A stretch of 48,284 nucleotides of DNA from Cyclobacteriaceae bacterium (lineage in GTDB: Bacteria; Bacteroidota; Bacteroidia; Cytophagales; Cyclobacteriaceae), in contig JAGQYM010000033.1 in the NCBI GenBank assembly GCA_020436085.1, positions 1 to 48,284 on the forward strand. The letters run 5' to 3'. Positions within the stretch are counted from its first letter, which is position 1. Each line of letters starts with the position of its first letter. The notes under the pieces are model-generated. The model ran no database searches. It saw only the letters and a program-made list of their open reading frames with translations, and was not told the origin of the DNA. Both the position numbers and the translations under genes were made by a program. This document shows positions 35,387 through 45,598 of this stretch, one piece after another.

Positions 35387-38300
35387 CTAAGCCACGCCTG
35401 GCTTTAGAGCATGTTTCTTATCCAAATCGTAAACCACCGGAGCAGCTACGAATATGGATGAGAACGTTCCCACCAGAATTCCAACGAACAAAGCGAATGA
35501 GAATCCTCTCAATACTTCACCTCCAAATAGCAGCAACACGATCACCACGATCATGGTTGTGCCAGAAGTAATTAATGTTCTGCTGAGCGTGCTATTGATG
35601 GCATCATTAAACAATTTGAAGCGATCATGTGACGTGCCTAGGCCAGTGTACTCCCTGATCCTGTCAAAGATGATCACCGTATCGTTAATAGAGTATCCTA
35701 TGATTGACAACAATGCAGCGATAAACACCTGATCAATTTCAAATGAGAAGCCTACTGCATTGGCTATTCCGAAGATCGCGATTACAAACAAGGCATCGTG
35801 AGCGGTGGCTACAATTGCACCAGTACTGAACTGCCACTTTTTGAATCGGATGAGGATGTAAAGGAATATCGCAATCAAGGAGAACAATCCCGCTTCGAAA
35901 GCAGAATCCTTGATATCATCAGCAATGGTAGCACCCACCTTAGACGATGATAAAATCGAGAAATGTGTTTCATCCACTTTTGCATCGTTTTCAATGTACT
36001 GAAGACCGGTAAATTGTTCCAGGCCTGAAACAAGAGCATCTTTTACTTTGTTGTCTGCCGCATCCGATTCATCTTCTACCAGGTAAGAGGTAGTCACCTT
36101 CACCACGTTGCTGCTTCCATACGTCTTCACTTCTGTTCCTTTGTTTTCGAAAGCAGAGGCAAGTGACAGCTTCATATCAGTCGCAACCACCGGAGAGTTA
36201 AATGCCACCACGTATGATCTTCCTCCTCTAAAATCCACACCAAGGTTCAATCCTTTTACAATGATCAGAATGAAACCCAAAGCAGTGATAGAGCCCGAGA
36301 TCGTGTATGCCAACCTGCGGTAACCGATGAAATTAAAATAACCTCTGTCGCGAATACCTTTAGCAATAAACGAGTCGAAAGAAACTTTTGCTTGATCACC
36401 TTTCCTTGTCATCCACTCCACCACTACCCGTGAAATGTAAACAGCAGAGAAGAATGATGTCGCGATACCAATCATCAAGACAATAGCAAAACCTTTCAAC
36501 GGTCCTTGCCCTAACACGAATAGGAAAATTGCCGTGAGCAATGTTGTCACGTTTGAGTCAAAAATAGTATCGAATGCGCGGCTGTAGCCTTTGCGGATAG
36601 CCTCTTTCAAAAGACTTCCCATTTTTAGCTCTTCCTTGATACGTTCGTAAATCAGTACATTCGCATCAACGGCCATACCCATAGTAAGTACGATACCAGC
36701 AATACCTGGCAGCGTAAGTGCAGCATTGAGCTGTGCTAAAATTCCCAGAATGAAAAAGATATTGAAGAGCAATGCAAGATTAGCAACCCAACCACCTTTG
36801 GAATAGTAAGCAATCATAAACAACGCCACGATTCCCAATCCGCAAACCATAGAAATCAATCCTTGGTTCTGGGCCACTTTACCCAACGTTGGTCCAATGA
36901 TCGCTTCTTCTACAATTCGCGTTGGCGCTGGCAGCGACCCTGCTTTCAATACGTTGGCCAAATCTTTTGCCTCTTCCAGTTCAAAGCTTCCGGTGATCTG
37001 TGAGTTTCCGTTTGGAATTTCACCCTGTACGGTTGGTGCAGTGTACACGTAATTGTCAAGCACGATTGCGATCCTTCCCTGGGGTTGTTTGCTTGCTGCT
37101 GCAGCTGTAATCTTCGACCATGCACGTGATCCCGCAGCATTCATTGTCATGCTCACCGCAGGCCTGGCAAACTGATCATAGTCCAGGCGAGCATCATTGA
37201 TCACTTCACCTGTCAACAATGGTTTACCATTCCTGGGTACGTTTACAAAATTCAGGCGCAGGTCTTCCACACCTGGTGTGATATCTGGTTCAGCTTTCAC
37301 ATCCCAGAAGTAACCAACATTGCGAGGCAACAGCGAGCGCACGTCAGGCCTTTTCAGAATTCGGTTGATCTGCGAAGTGTCTTTTACGTCATAGAGGAAT
37401 GGAATTCCAGGATTGCTTAATGTGAACAGTGGTGACAAATTTGAGTTAGCCAGTGAATCAAGAATATTCGATGCACTGTCTCTCACCTGGCTTAGTTGTT
37501 CTTCCAACGCGGAGGCCAGAGAATCAGTCTCTGTTGTCAGTTCCGCAGGTTCTTCGTTTACACTTTCTTGCGCAACTGGCTTCACGTTAGCCGCACGCTC
37601 TTTTACAAGCTTGTCGTTGATAGCTGCCAGCGATTGATTGAGCTGAGGATCGCTATACTCCACAATCTCCCAAAATTCAAGTCGGGCAACACCTTGCAAT
37701 AGCTTGCGCACACGCTGCGGGTTATCTGCACCGGGGATTTCGATTTGAATTCGTCCAGTCCCCTGCAAGCGTTGAATGTTTGGCTGCGAAGTTCCAAACT
37801 GGTCGATCCTTGTCTTTAAGATCGTGAATGAACGATCAATCGCACTTTCAATTTCTTCGTTGATGAACTGCATCACTTTGTTGTCATCATCAGACAGACT
37901 TATCCTGTCCTTGTTGGCAGCCGAGGCAAAAATGGAAGCAAGGCTTCTGTCTGGGTTAGCTTCTTTAAAAGCCTGGAAAAACAAACTGCTGAATCTTTCC
38001 TGGCTGGCTTTCTGCATCTCGCTGGCTTCTTTCAGTGCCGCGATGAACGCAGGGTCATCGCTATTGCCACTCAAACCTTTGATGATATCTACAGGCGACA
38101 CTTCCAGCGTCACGTGCATCCCACCCTGAAGGTCGAGGCCCAGGCTGAGTTCATTTTCTTTTACTTCTTTGTAAGTGTACTCCGCCCCGAAAAGATTGTA
38201 CACTGATTTACTCCATAGAGAATCCAGGTAAGATTGTTTCTTACCCAAATCCACTGTACCATTTGCATTGGTGGCATAGGCAATTGCATCATCGTTTACC

Positions 38301-38389
38301 TTTCTTGACACGAAGGTGAATGACAGATAATACAAGCACAATGCAGTAATGATAATGGTGAGCCCTACTACTACTCCTTTGTTACGCAT
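35387..38389 (-). CDS. secDF: Fused protein translocase subunit SecDF
   Basis: A 1000-residue fusion of SecD and SecF, with 12 expected membrane helices. The SecD half shows LGLDLQGGMHVTLEV near residue 85, then the periplasmic domain, then GMAVDANVLIYERIKEEL. The SecF half shows LGVDFRGGRSYVV and GYSINDTVIIFDRIREY. The protein uses the proton gradient to aid late stages of Sec-dependent export. A fused form is usual in this phylum. A long acidic insert around residues 255-310 (many Asn, Glu and Ser) lies in the SecD periplasmic domain. It is transcribed away from the next minus-strand gene, with a 91-base spacer. Confidence 0.96.
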   Translation of the reverse strand: MRNKGVVVGLTIIITALCLYYLSFTFVSRKVNDDAIAYATNANGTVDLGKKQSYLDSLWSKSVYNLFGAEYTYKEVKENELSLGLDLQGGMHVTLEVSPVDIIKGLSGNSDDPAFIAALKEASEMQKASQERFSSLFFQAFKEANPDRSLASIFASAANKDRISLSDDDNKVMQFINEEIESAIDRSFTILKTRIDQFGTSQPNIQRLQGTGRIQIEIPGADNPQRVRKLLQGVARLEFWEIVEYSDPQLNQSLAAINDKLVKERAANVKPVAQESVNEEPAELTTETDSLASALEEQLSQVRDSASNILDSLANSNLSPLFTLSNPGIPFLYDVKDTSQINRILKRPDVRSLLPRNVGYFWDVKAEPDITPGVEDLRLNFVNVPRNGKPLLTGEVINDARLDYDQFARPAVSMTMNAAGSRAWSKITAAAASKQPQGRIAIVLDNYVYTAPTVQGEIPNGNSQITGSFELEEAKDLANVLKAGSLPAPTRIVEEAIIGPTLGKVAQNQGLISMVCGLGIVALFMIAYYSKGGWVANLALLFNIFFILGILAQLNAALTLPGIAGIVLTMGMAVDANVLIYERIKEELKMGSLLKEAIRKGYSRAFDTIFDSNVTTLLTAIFLFVLGQGPLKGFAIVLMIGIATSFFSAVYISRVVVEWMTRKGDQAKVSFDSFIAKGIRDRGYFNFIGYRRLAYTISGSITALGFILIIVKGLNLGVDFRGGRSYVVAFNSPVVATDMKLSLASAFENKGTEVKTYGSSNVVKVTTSYLVEDESDAADNKVKDALVSGLEQFTGLQYIENDAKVDETHFSILSSSKVGATIADDIKDSAFEAGLFSLIAIFLYILIRFKKWQFSTGAIVATAHDALFVIAIFGIANAVGFSFEIDQVFIAALLSIIGYSINDTVIIFDRIREYTGLGTSHDRFKLFNDAINSTLSRTLITSGTTMIVVIVLLLFGGEVLRGFSFALFVGILVGTFSSIFVAAPVVYDLDKKHALKPGVA

Positions 38390-38480
38390 TTTGAATTATG
38401 TTAAAAATATATTTTGAGAATAAACGTGTTGATAAGCCGACCCGTAGTTGGCTTCAATAAAACAGAAACTAATTATTTAA

Positions 38481-38822
38481 TTAGGGAGCGTTGGGCGAAA
38501 TGATAGCCCTGAAAAGCACATGATAGAAGTCAGAGAGAACGACAGTGTAGCACTGAAAAGTATTGACTTCCCTTTCTTCAGGAACCAAAGTCTCTAATAG
38601 CGCCCTATCCACATCATTGATTTGAATCGAGCCACCGGGCACAACATCGGATGGCGCGGAGGCAATCCTGGCTTCTGTGCTTTTCTCAGATTGTTCTGTC
38701 TTCGCTTTTTCAGCAAGAGTCTTTCCAGAAACCTCAGGCAAAGCCTGAGACAAAACGATTACGACCGTTGCCAGCACCCCAGCCACGATCATAAATCTTC
38801 TAAAAAGTCTTCTGTACTTCAT
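38481..38822 (-). CDS. Small membrane-anchored or secreted protein, unknown
   Basis: A 113-residue protein with a basic N-terminus (KYRRLFRRF) and one hydrophobic helix (MIVAGVLATVVIVLSQALP), then a charged linker rich in Lys, Glu and Ser and a short C-terminal domain ending PNAP. It may be a signal-anchored periplasmic protein. No homologue was recognised. ATG start; it precedes secDF by 91 bases in the same direction, so a shared transcript is possible. Confidence 0.65.
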   Translation of the reverse strand: MKYRRLFRRFMIVAGVLATVVIVLSQALPEVSGKTLAEKAKTEQSEKSTEARIASAPSDVVPGGSIQINDVDRALLETLVPEEREVNTFQCYTVVLSDFYHVLFRAIISPNAP

Positions 38823-38874
38823 AAGGGCTACAAAAGTATGGATTCGCAGTAAATATCCAATAAGCCCTTCTTGG

Positions 38875-39468
38875 CTATAAAATCGAACTTCCTTCCTGAG
38901 ACTTCAGGTATTTTACAAGTTCACGCGTAGCCCGTCCTCGGTGGCTAATTTCGTTCTTGGCTTCCATGCTCAGCTCAGCCATTGTTTGACTTACTCCTGT
39001 AGGTAGAAAAATAGGATCGTAACCAAAACCGCCACTACCCCTTCTTGATTCAAGAATCTCTCCCTCCACAATTCCCTCAAATTGTTTCGTGATGGAAGGT
39101 GTGACCAGAGTAAAAACCGTGCGAAACCTCGCCTTTCGGTTGTTCTTGTCCATCAGGTTTTTCAGGAGCAATGCAATGTTATCGTCACTACTGCGCTGCT
39201 CACCTGCATATCTGGCAGAGTAAACACCTGGCGCACCGTCCAATGCTTCAACCTCAAGACCGGTATCATCAGCGAAGCAACTGACGCCATAGTTATCAAA
39301 TACGTACTGTGCTTTTTGAAGAGAATTGCCTTCGAGTGTGTCTTGTTCTTCCGGGAGCTCTTCCCCACATCCAATCTCCTTTAAACCGACCAACTCGATT
39401 GAACTTCCCAACAAGTGGCGGACTTCATCAAGCTTGTGAAGGTTGTTGGTAGCGAAGCAGATCTTCAT
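38875..39468 (-). CDS. rdgB: XTP/dITP pyrophosphatase (RdgB/HAM1)
   Basis: A 197-residue protein of the HAM1 family: MKICFATNNLHKLDEV at the N-terminus, FADDTGLEVEALDGAPGVYSARYAG, GFGYDPIFLP and MEAKNEISHRGRA. It removes non-canonical purine triphosphates such as dITP and XTP from the nucleotide pool. The length is typical. Its ATG overlaps the stop of the upstream FKBP gene by one base (TAATG), so the two are translationally coupled. Confidence 0.96.
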   Translation of the reverse strand: MKICFATNNLHKLDEVRHLLGSSIELVGLKEIGCGEELPEEQDTLEGNSLQKAQYVFDNYGVSCFADDTGLEVEALDGAPGVYSARYAGEQRSSDDNIALLLKNLMDKNNRKARFRTVFTLVTPSITKQFEGIVEGEILESRRGSGGFGYDPIFLPTGVSQTMAELSMEAKNEISHRGRATRELVKYLKSQEGSSIL

Positions 39469-39983
39469 TACCTGACGTTCAGCAATTCGATCTCAAAAAT
39501 AAGGTTAGCGTTTGGCGGAATATTTCCTTGAGGAAAACCACTTGGCCCATAACCATACCCTGAAGGCAGATATAGAATTGCCTTTGTTCCTTTTGGAAAA
39601 GACGGAAAAGTCATCCTCCAGCCTAGGACCAAAGCATTGAGCGGAAATTCGGCAGGCGACAGTTGGCGACTATCAAATACATTTCCGTTACTCATGAACG
39701 AACCCTTGTACGTTACCACCACCGTATTCTCAAGGCAGGGAATTAATCCGTCCCCTTCTTTTTGTATCACGCACTTGATCCCATTAATCTCCTGAACACC
39801 ACTGATCTTATTAGCCGTGATATAGTCATCGATGAGTTTATTGTCGATGGCTAACTGTGCTTTGTCAACAGCATCAAGTAAATCTTGAGAGACTTCACGC
39901 GTACACGAACTGTCGTCACTGCAAGAAGAAATAAATGCCGTGGCGATTATGGCCACTACTGTTAGAATCCTCGTCACAAACAT
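39468..39983 (-). CDS. FKBP-type peptidyl-prolyl isomerase, lipoprotein
   Basis: A 171-residue protein with a lipobox (FISSC, Cys21) and one C-terminal FKBP domain (VVTYKGSFMSNGNVFDS, GWRMTFPSFPKGTKAILYLPS, YGYGPSG, NIPPNANLIFEIELL). It assists folding of exported proteins at proline bonds. It is placed between a larger FKBP gene (3 bases upstream) and rdgB. Bacteroidota gliding factor GldI belongs to this class, but nothing here proves the equivalence. Confidence 0.9.
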   Translation of the reverse strand: MFVTRILTVVAIIATAFISSCSDDSSCTREVSQDLLDAVDKAQLAIDNKLIDDYITANKISGVQEINGIKCVIQKEGDGLIPCLENTVVVTYKGSFMSNGNVFDSRQLSPAEFPLNALVLGWRMTFPSFPKGTKAILYLPSGYGYGPSGFPQGNIPPNANLIFEIELLNVR

Positions 39984-39986
39984 TAC

Positions 39987-40889
39987 TTATCTCTTTATAT
40001 CTATCATCTCCATATCAAACACCAAAATCGAGTTGGGTTTGATGATCGCGCTACGTGCCTGAGGACCATAAGCTAACGGTGAGGGAATCCAAACTCGCAT
40101 CTTGGTTCCTTTCTTCATTAACAGAATCGCTTCTTCCCATCCTTTGATTACCTGTCCGCTACCAGCTTGCAAAGTGAGGGGACCATACGCCTTTCCAACA
40201 GAGGTTCCATTTTCTTTTTTAGCAACAGCTTCTATGCTAGTGTCGAACAGTGTGCCATCCAGAAGATATCCTGCGTAGTCGATAGAAACTTCATTTCCCG
40301 CGGCCACAGGCTCGCCTGTGCCTTCCTGTGTGATGAGATAACGAAGCCCTGACTCAGTTCTTTGTGCATCTATGTTGGATGCAGCCAGATGCTCATCGAT
40401 TTTTTTACCATCAATTATCATTTGCTCAGCATTCAGCTTCTCGATGTACTCTTGCTCCATTTCGCGAATGCGCAGATCGCTCATCACTTCTTTCACACCC
40501 ATGTAGAAAGTAAACTTTGATTCCGGATCCATTCCCTCAGGGATTGGTTGCTCCCATGTATCTTCAAACAGTGATTTGGCCGAAAGTTGGAATGTTACGC
40601 TGTCGCCTTCTTTCATCATGTGTACAATCTCTTCGAAGCCGGGATTGTTCTGCGACTCTTCTCTTAGCTGAAGAATCATCGGCACAGGCATTGTGCGAGT
40701 GTCATTCCAGATCGAGTCGTTTTCATCCTTGAAAACCATGTTGAGCATCACATACTCACCTGGGCTGCCAGCACGTCCTTCACCTTCTCGAACCATTGTA
40801 AACTTCACACCCTTTGGTGTTTCTCTTTCATTTGAGGAACAGGCCATGGTCACTAACACTAGTCCGATTGCTATTTTGTTCAAATTCAT
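39987..40889 (-). CDS. Double-FKBP peptidyl-prolyl isomerase, lipoprotein
   Basis: A 300-residue lipoprotein with the lipobox TMAC (Cys17). Two FKBP-like domains are seen. The N-terminal one is degenerate, with PGEYVMLNMVFKDEND and the helical MMKEGDSVTFQL; the C-terminal one is well conserved, with EVSIDYAGYLLDGTLFDTS, GWEEAILLMKKGTKMRVWIPS, LAYG and IIKPNSILVFDMEMI. Between them lies a charged helix (REMEQEYIEKLNAEQ). Tandem FKBP domains, one of them probably chaperone-like, suggest a folding factor in the periplasm. It is the first of a three-gene run with the smaller FKBP and rdgB. Confidence 0.88.
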   Translation of the reverse strand: MNLNKIAIGLVLVTMACSSNERETPKGVKFTMVREGEGRAGSPGEYVMLNMVFKDENDSIWNDTRTMPVPMILQLREESQNNPGFEEIVHMMKEGDSVTFQLSAKSLFEDTWEQPIPEGMDPESKFTFYMGVKEVMSDLRIREMEQEYIEKLNAEQMIIDGKKIDEHLAASNIDAQRTESGLRYLITQEGTGEPVAAGNEVSIDYAGYLLDGTLFDTSIEAVAKKENGTSVGKAYGPLTLQAGSGQVIKGWEEAILLMKKGTKMRVWIPSPLAYGPQARSAIIKPNSILVFDMEMIDIKR

Positions 40890-40949
40890 ATTGATATTCT
40901 TAAGTCTTTTAATTCTTGTTTTTAGAGTGATCTGAAACCAACCGCGAAC

Positions 40950-41975
40950 TTAGTCATCTTTGTTCAACTCTGCTTTGTACTCTGGCAGTATTGCCAGAAA
41001 CTTGTTGAGCGTTTCCTGGAGAGTTTGCTTTGAGGAGCCACCAGCTGCGTTTCGATGACCGCCACCTTCAAAATATTTTCGCGCAATTTCATTGGCCGGA
41101 AAAGTACCAAGCGAACGGAACGAAAGTTTTATTTCCTCTTTTCTATCATACATCAACACCGCCAAACGAATTCCTTCGATAGATAGACCATAATTCACCA
41201 ATCCTTCAGTGTCACCCGTTTGCGTGTTGAATTGCTTCAGCTCGTCCTGAGCTAACATAATGTAAACTGTTCTATACTCCGGCAATACAATTAGTTTCTG
41301 GCTGAGCACATAACCAATCAATTTCAATCGAGCCAGTGTATTTGTGTCATATATCTTTTTAGAAACCCACGATGGATTTGCACCTGCGCCTACGAGTTCC
41401 GATGCAATCAGAAACTCTGTTTGCCTTGTGTTGGAATGTCGAAAGCCCCCGGTGTCGGTTAATAATCCTGCATAAAGGCAATTGGCAATCGCTTCATCAA
41501 TGGTTGACTTGTCTGCCATTTTATCGATCAGGTCAAAAATTAAACCTGCGGTAGACGCTGCCTTTGGATCCCAATGTTCGTAATCGGCAAAATGCTCAGG
41601 CTCAAGATGGTGGTCGATCAATACCTTCTTGGCGTTGCTTTCGCGAATCATTTCGCCCAAAGAGTTGATGCGATTAAGGCTGGAGAAGTCCAGGCAAAAA
41701 ATAATTTCAGCATCATTTACCCATCGCCTCGCTTCCTGCTCCTTTTCAACATTGTCTTTTTCAAGTGCAAGCACTTCATCATTTCCGGGCATCCAGTGAA
41801 GGAACGTGGGATAGTCGCTCGGTGTGATCACCTTGGGTTCCAACCCTTTTTTCTTCAAATAACCAGCTAATCCCAAAGATGATCCAAGAGCATCCGCATC
41901 CGGCTTGAAATGCGTGACAATCACGACCTTTTTTGACCTTTCTAAAAGGGATTTAAAACCTTGCAGATCTTTCAT
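40950..41975 (-). CDS. DHH-family phosphoesterase (NrnA-like oligoribonuclease/pAp phosphatase)
   Basis: About 341 residues. The start ATG 41975 (MKDLQGFKSLL) is preferred to the upstream GTG 42017. The DHH domain shows VTHFKPDADALGSSLGL, FCLDFSSLNR, KVLIDHHLEPEHF and GLLTDTGGFRHSNT; the DHHA1 domain shows GGGHRNAAGG. Such enzymes cleave short RNAs (nanoRNA) and dephosphorylate 3'-phosphoadenosine 5'-phosphate. The length matches NrnA. It ends 60 bases before the double-FKBP gene. The 246-base stretch upstream (41976-42221) holds no gene and no clear promoter. Confidence 0.88.
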   Translation of the reverse strand: MKDLQGFKSLLERSKKVVIVTHFKPDADALGSSLGLAGYLKKKGLEPKVITPSDYPTFLHWMPGNDEVLALEKDNVEKEQEARRWVNDAEIIFCLDFSSLNRINSLGEMIRESNAKKVLIDHHLEPEHFADYEHWDPKAASTAGLIFDLIDKMADKSTIDEAIANCLYAGLLTDTGGFRHSNTRQTEFLIASELVGAGANPSWVSKKIYDTNTLARLKLIGYVLSQKLIVLPEYRTVYIMLAQDELKQFNTQTGDTEGLVNYGLSIEGIRLAVLMYDRKEEIKLSFRSLGTFPANEIARKYFEGGGHRNAAGGSSKQTLQETLNKFLAILPEYKAELNKDD

Positions 41976-42221
41976 CGGAGGGTCAAAAATGGGGATAAAT
42001 GACAGGATTACAAACACATAAATTCTCAGCCAGGCCCATGCCCATACTTACAGAATAAGGCGATTTCGGTGCGCTTTTCACCAAGTCGTTTCTTTGATTT
42101 CTGGTACTGGCTTCTCGACTAGTAATCATTATTTTTGCGCCAGTTTGCAAAAAGGGCAGACAAAATCGCTGCAGGCGATTCGATTCATTAAAATTATACA
42201 ACCCAGAAACACAACTAAAAA

Positions 42222-42641
42222 ATGGCAGGAAACAGGACATTCACCATGATCAAGCCTGACGCAGTAGGTGCAGGAAATACAGGAGCAATAATCAAAATCA
42301 TTCAGGAGGCAGGTTTTAAAATCGTGGCTATGAAAAAAACACACCTGAGTGCCGAACTGGCTGGAAAGTTTTACGCAATCCATAAGGAGAGACCTTTTTA
42401 TAAAGATCTATGTGCTTACATGTCGTCAGGCGCCATCGTTCCGATGATTCTGGAAAAGGACAACGCGATCGAAGATTTCAGAAAACTAATCGGGGCAACC
42501 GACCCTCAAAAAGCTGAACCAGGTACCATCCGTGCGTTGTTTGCAAAATCAATTGACGCCAATGCGATTCATGGATCCGATTCAGACGCGAACGCAGAAA
42601 TAGAAGGCAACTTCTTCTTTTCACAATTCGAGCGTTTCTAA
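42222..42641 (+). CDS. ndk: Nucleoside diphosphate kinase
   Basis: A 139-residue protein: [15 protein letters not shown] at the start, [29 protein letters not shown], and catalytic His117 in [15 protein letters not shown]. It balances nucleoside triphosphate pools by phosphoryl transfer. The length is standard. It sits 31 bases before gcvP in the same direction. A short imperfect inverted repeat (42164-42180, ends AATCGC and GCGATT) lies upstream; its role is unknown. Confidence 0.97.
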   Translation: MAGNRTFTMIKPDAVGAGNTGAIIKIIQEAGFKIVAMKKTHLSAELAGKFYAIHKERPFYKDLCAYMSSGAIVPMILEKDNAIEDFRKLIGATDPQKAEPGTIRALFAKSIDANAIHGSDSDANAEIEGNFFFSQFERF

Positions 42642-42672
42642 TATTTAAATATTTCACTCTTTCCCTTAGTGT

Positions 42673-45528
42673 ATGAATACGCTACCCAACTACTCAGAAA
42701 AATTCGAAACTCGTCACAATGCGCCTGACGCAGCTCAGGTTGCTGAAATGTTGAAGACAATCAAAGTAAAGTCGGTTGATGAACTGATCGACCAAACTAT
42801 ACCCTCCAACATCAGGTTGAAAAAGAAACTCAACTTACCAGAAGCGAAATCTGAATTCGAGTTCCTGAAAGAGTTTAAGGGAATAATGTCTAAGAATAAG
42901 ATTTACAAATCTTATATCGGCACAGGGTATTATAATACAATTACACCGGGAGTGATCCTCCGCAATATTTTAGAGAATCCAGGTTGGTACACCGCTTACA
43001 CGCCATATCAAGCGGAGATCGCGCAAGGTCGCCTCGAGGCCTTGATCAATTACCAAACGATGGTGATGGATCTCACAGGTATGGAAATCGCCAACGCCTC
43101 ATTGCTTGATGAAGGAACTGCAGCAGCCGAAGCGATGCACGTCCTTTTCGCTGCGAGAAAAGCTAGCAAGAAAGACGCTGTTAAGTTTTTTGTGGATGAA
43201 AATTCATTCCCTCAAACCATCGATGTGTTGCGCACACGTTGCGCCCCGATTGGTGTGGAGCTAGTAGTGGGTGATTTAGCAAAAGTTGACATCACCGATT
43301 CGCAACTTTTTGGTGTTTACATCCAATATCCGGACAACAACGGAGCCATTGCCGATCACAGCGCATTCATTGCGTCAGCCCATGAGAAAGAAGTATCGGT
43401 TGTGATGGGCACAGACCTGATGAGCTTGTTGTTGCTGAAGTCACCAGGTGAAATGGGTGCTGACATTGTCGTGGGTTCGAGCCAACGCTTTGGCGTGCCA
43501 ATGGGATTTGGTGGACCTCACGCTGCATTCTTTGCAAGTCGCGAAGATTTCAAAAGGCTTATTCCTGGTCGTATCATCGGTGCTTCACTGGATGCTGAAG
43601 GCAAGCCGGGATATCGCATGGCATTGCAAACGAGAGAGCAACACATTCGTAGAGAAAAGGCAACTTCGAACATTTGCACGGCACAAGTTTTACTTTCTGT
43701 GATGGCGGGCATGTATGCAGTGTACCATGGACCAGAGGGCTTGAAAAAAATTGCGTTACGAATACACGGTCTGGCAAAAGCACTTGATAATGGCATCAAG
43801 GCGACTGGATTGAAACAAGTGAATGAAAATTATTTTGATACACTCAAGGTCGAAGTAAAAGATAAAGCTGCGATAAAGACAGAAGCTGAAAAACACAACA
43901 TCAACTTCCGTTATTTCGAAACCGATCACATCGGTATTTCATTTGACGAGACAACTACAGCAGCAGATGTCAACACGATACTTGCAGTATTAGGCAAAAA
44001 AGATGGAATTAAAATTGAAGACGCACCAATCTCGTGGCCGAAGTCATTGATAAGAGCTTCTTCTTACTTGTCTCATCCCGTTTTTCATGCACACGGATCA
44101 GAGCATCAAATGCTTCGCTACATCAAGAAGCTTGAGAACAAAGATCTTAGCATGGTGCATTCAATGATTTCATTGGGATCATGCACCATGAAACTCAACG
44201 CAACCACTGAAATGATCCCTGTGACCTGGCCTGAGCTCGGACAGATTCATCCCTTTGCACCTGCTGATCAAACTACAGGCTACCGAGAAATGATTCAAAA
44301 TCTGGAAGCTTGGCTGAAAGAGGTAACAGGATTCACTGGCGTTTCACTTCAACCTAATAGCGGAGCACAAGGTGAGTACGCGGGGTTAATGGTCATTCGT
44401 GCATATCACCAGAATAATGGAGATGGACATCGTAATATCGCGTTGATCCCCGCATCGGCACACGGCACAAACCCGGCAAGTGCCGTGATGGCGGGCATGG
44501 ATGTGGTAGTAGTGAAGTCAGACGCGGAAGGAAAAATTGACGTTGCTGACCTCAAAGCAAAAGCTGAGCAGCACAAGAATAATTTATCGTGTTTGATGGT
44601 GACCTATCCTTCAACACACGGTGTGTTCGAAGAGTCGATCATCGAGATCTGTGAAACAATTCACAAAAACGGTGGAATGGTGTACATGGATGGGGCGAAC
44701 ATGAACGCACAGGTGGGCCTAACATCTCCAGCCAATATTGGTGCAGATGTTTGTCATCTTAACCTTCACAAAACATTTTGCATTCCTCACGGTGGCGGTG
44801 GCCCTGGAATGGGACCCATCTGTTGCAATGACAAATTGAAGCCCTTCCTCCCTGGTCATCCGGTTGTAAAAATTGGTGGTGATCATGCGATCCCGGCAGT
44901 GTCAGCTGCGCCATGGGGAAGCGCAAGCATTTTGGCGATATCCTATGCCTACATCGCCATGATGGGAGGCGAAGGGTTGACCAACGCAACAAAAATGGCA
45001 ATTCTCAATGCTAACTATATTAAAGAAAGACTAAGCGAACACTACAAGATTTTGTACACGGGTAACAATGGGCGCTGTGCACATGAAATGATTGTGGACT
45101 GTCGTGATTTCAAAAAAGCTGGCATTGAAGTAGAGGATATAGCTAAGCGTTTGATGGATTACGGTTTTCATGCCCCAACTGTATCTTTCCCTGTTGCAGG
45201 AACACTGATGATCGAGCCAACAGAAAGCGAACCTAAAGAAGAACTCGACCGCTTCTGCGATGCACTGATTGAAATCAGAAATGAAGTACGCGAAGTGGAA
45301 GAAGGAAAAGCAGACAAAGAAAACAACGTATTGACCCGCGCTCCTCACACAGCCGCAGTGATCACTGCTGACAACTGGGACAGACCTTACACCAGACAAA
45401 AAGCAGCTTATCCGTTAGCATTTGTGAAAGACGCGAAGTTCTGGCCTGCCGTGAGCCGCATCGACAATGCGTATGGCGATAGAAATCTGGTTTGTAGCTG
45501 TTTGCCAATTGAGGAGTACGCTAGCTAG
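42673..45528 (+). CDS. gcvP: Glycine dehydrogenase (decarboxylating), P-protein
   Basis: A 951-residue full-length P-protein of the glycine cleavage system. The PLP lysine is Lys700 in [20 protein letters not shown]. Other signatures are [49 protein letters not shown] and [13 protein letters not shown]. It decarboxylates glycine and passes the aminomethyl group to lipoylated H-protein. Both halves (N- and C-terminal homologous domains) are in one chain. It precedes a strong terminator. Confidence 0.97.
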   Translation: MNTLPNYSEKFETRHNAPDAAQVAEMLKTIKVKSVDELIDQTIPSNIRLKKKLNLPEAKSEFEFLKEFKGIMSKNKIYKSYIGTGYYNTITPGVILRNILENPGWYTAYTPYQAEIAQGRLEALINYQTMVMDLTGMEIANASLLDEGTAAAEAMHVLFAARKASKKDAVKFFVDENSFPQTIDVLRTRCAPIGVELVVGDLAKVDITDSQLFGVYIQYPDNNGAIADHSAFIASAHEKEVSVVMGTDLMSLLLLKSPGEMGADIVVGSSQRFGVPMGFGGPHAAFFASREDFKRLIPGRIIGASLDAEGKPGYRMALQTREQHIRREKATSNICTAQVLLSVMAGMYAVYHGPEGLKKIALRIHGLAKALDNGIKATGLKQVNENYFDTLKVEVKDKAAIKTEAEKHNINFRYFETDHIGISFDETTTAADVNTILAVLGKKDGIKIEDAPISWPKSLIRASSYLSHPVFHAHGSEHQMLRYIKKLENKDLSMVHSMISLGSCTMKLNATTEMIPVTWPELGQIHPFAPADQTTGYREMIQNLEAWLKEVTGFTGVSLQPNSGAQGEYAGLMVIRAYHQNNGDGHRNIALIPASAHGTNPASAVMAGMDVVVVKSDAEGKIDVADLKAKAEQHKNNLSCLMVTYPSTHGVFEESIIEICETIHKNGGMVYMDGANMNAQVGLTSPANIGADVCHLNLHKTFCIPHGGGGPGMGPICCNDKLKPFLPGHPVVKIGGDHAIPAVSAAPWGSASILAISYAYIAMMGGEGLTNATKMAILNANYIKERLSEHYKILYTGNNGRCAHEMIVDCRDFKKAGIEVEDIAKRLMDYGFHAPTVSFPVAGTLMIEPTESEPKEELDRFCDALIEIRNEVREVEEGKADKENNVLTRAPHTAAVITADNWDRPYTRQKAAYPLAFVKDAKFWPAVSRIDNAYGDRNLVCSCLPIEEYAS

Positions 45529-45548
45529 AGGGCTGAGAGCAACCGAAC

Positions 45549-45582
45549 AAAAAAACGCGAAGGAGTCCTTCGCGTTTTTTGT
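45549..45582. terminator. Bidirectional terminator between gcvP and the M28 peptidase gene
   Basis: A stem CGCGAAGG / CCTTCGCG (45556-45563 with 45567-45574), loop AGT, flanked by A6 on the left and T6 on the right. It is symmetrical and so suits both the plus-strand gcvP and the minus-strand peptidase. Confidence 0.92.
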
Positions 45583-45598
45583 TTCAGTAAATAGAGTG

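Noticed and set aside
42164-42180. Inverted repeat upstream of ndk as a terminator or operator
   Set aside because: The stem is only six bases with no T tract; it could be chance.
41983-42240. Small minus-strand open frame between the DHH gene and ndk
   Set aside because: It overlaps the start of ndk, has no recognisable features and no similarity to a known small protein; probably spurious.
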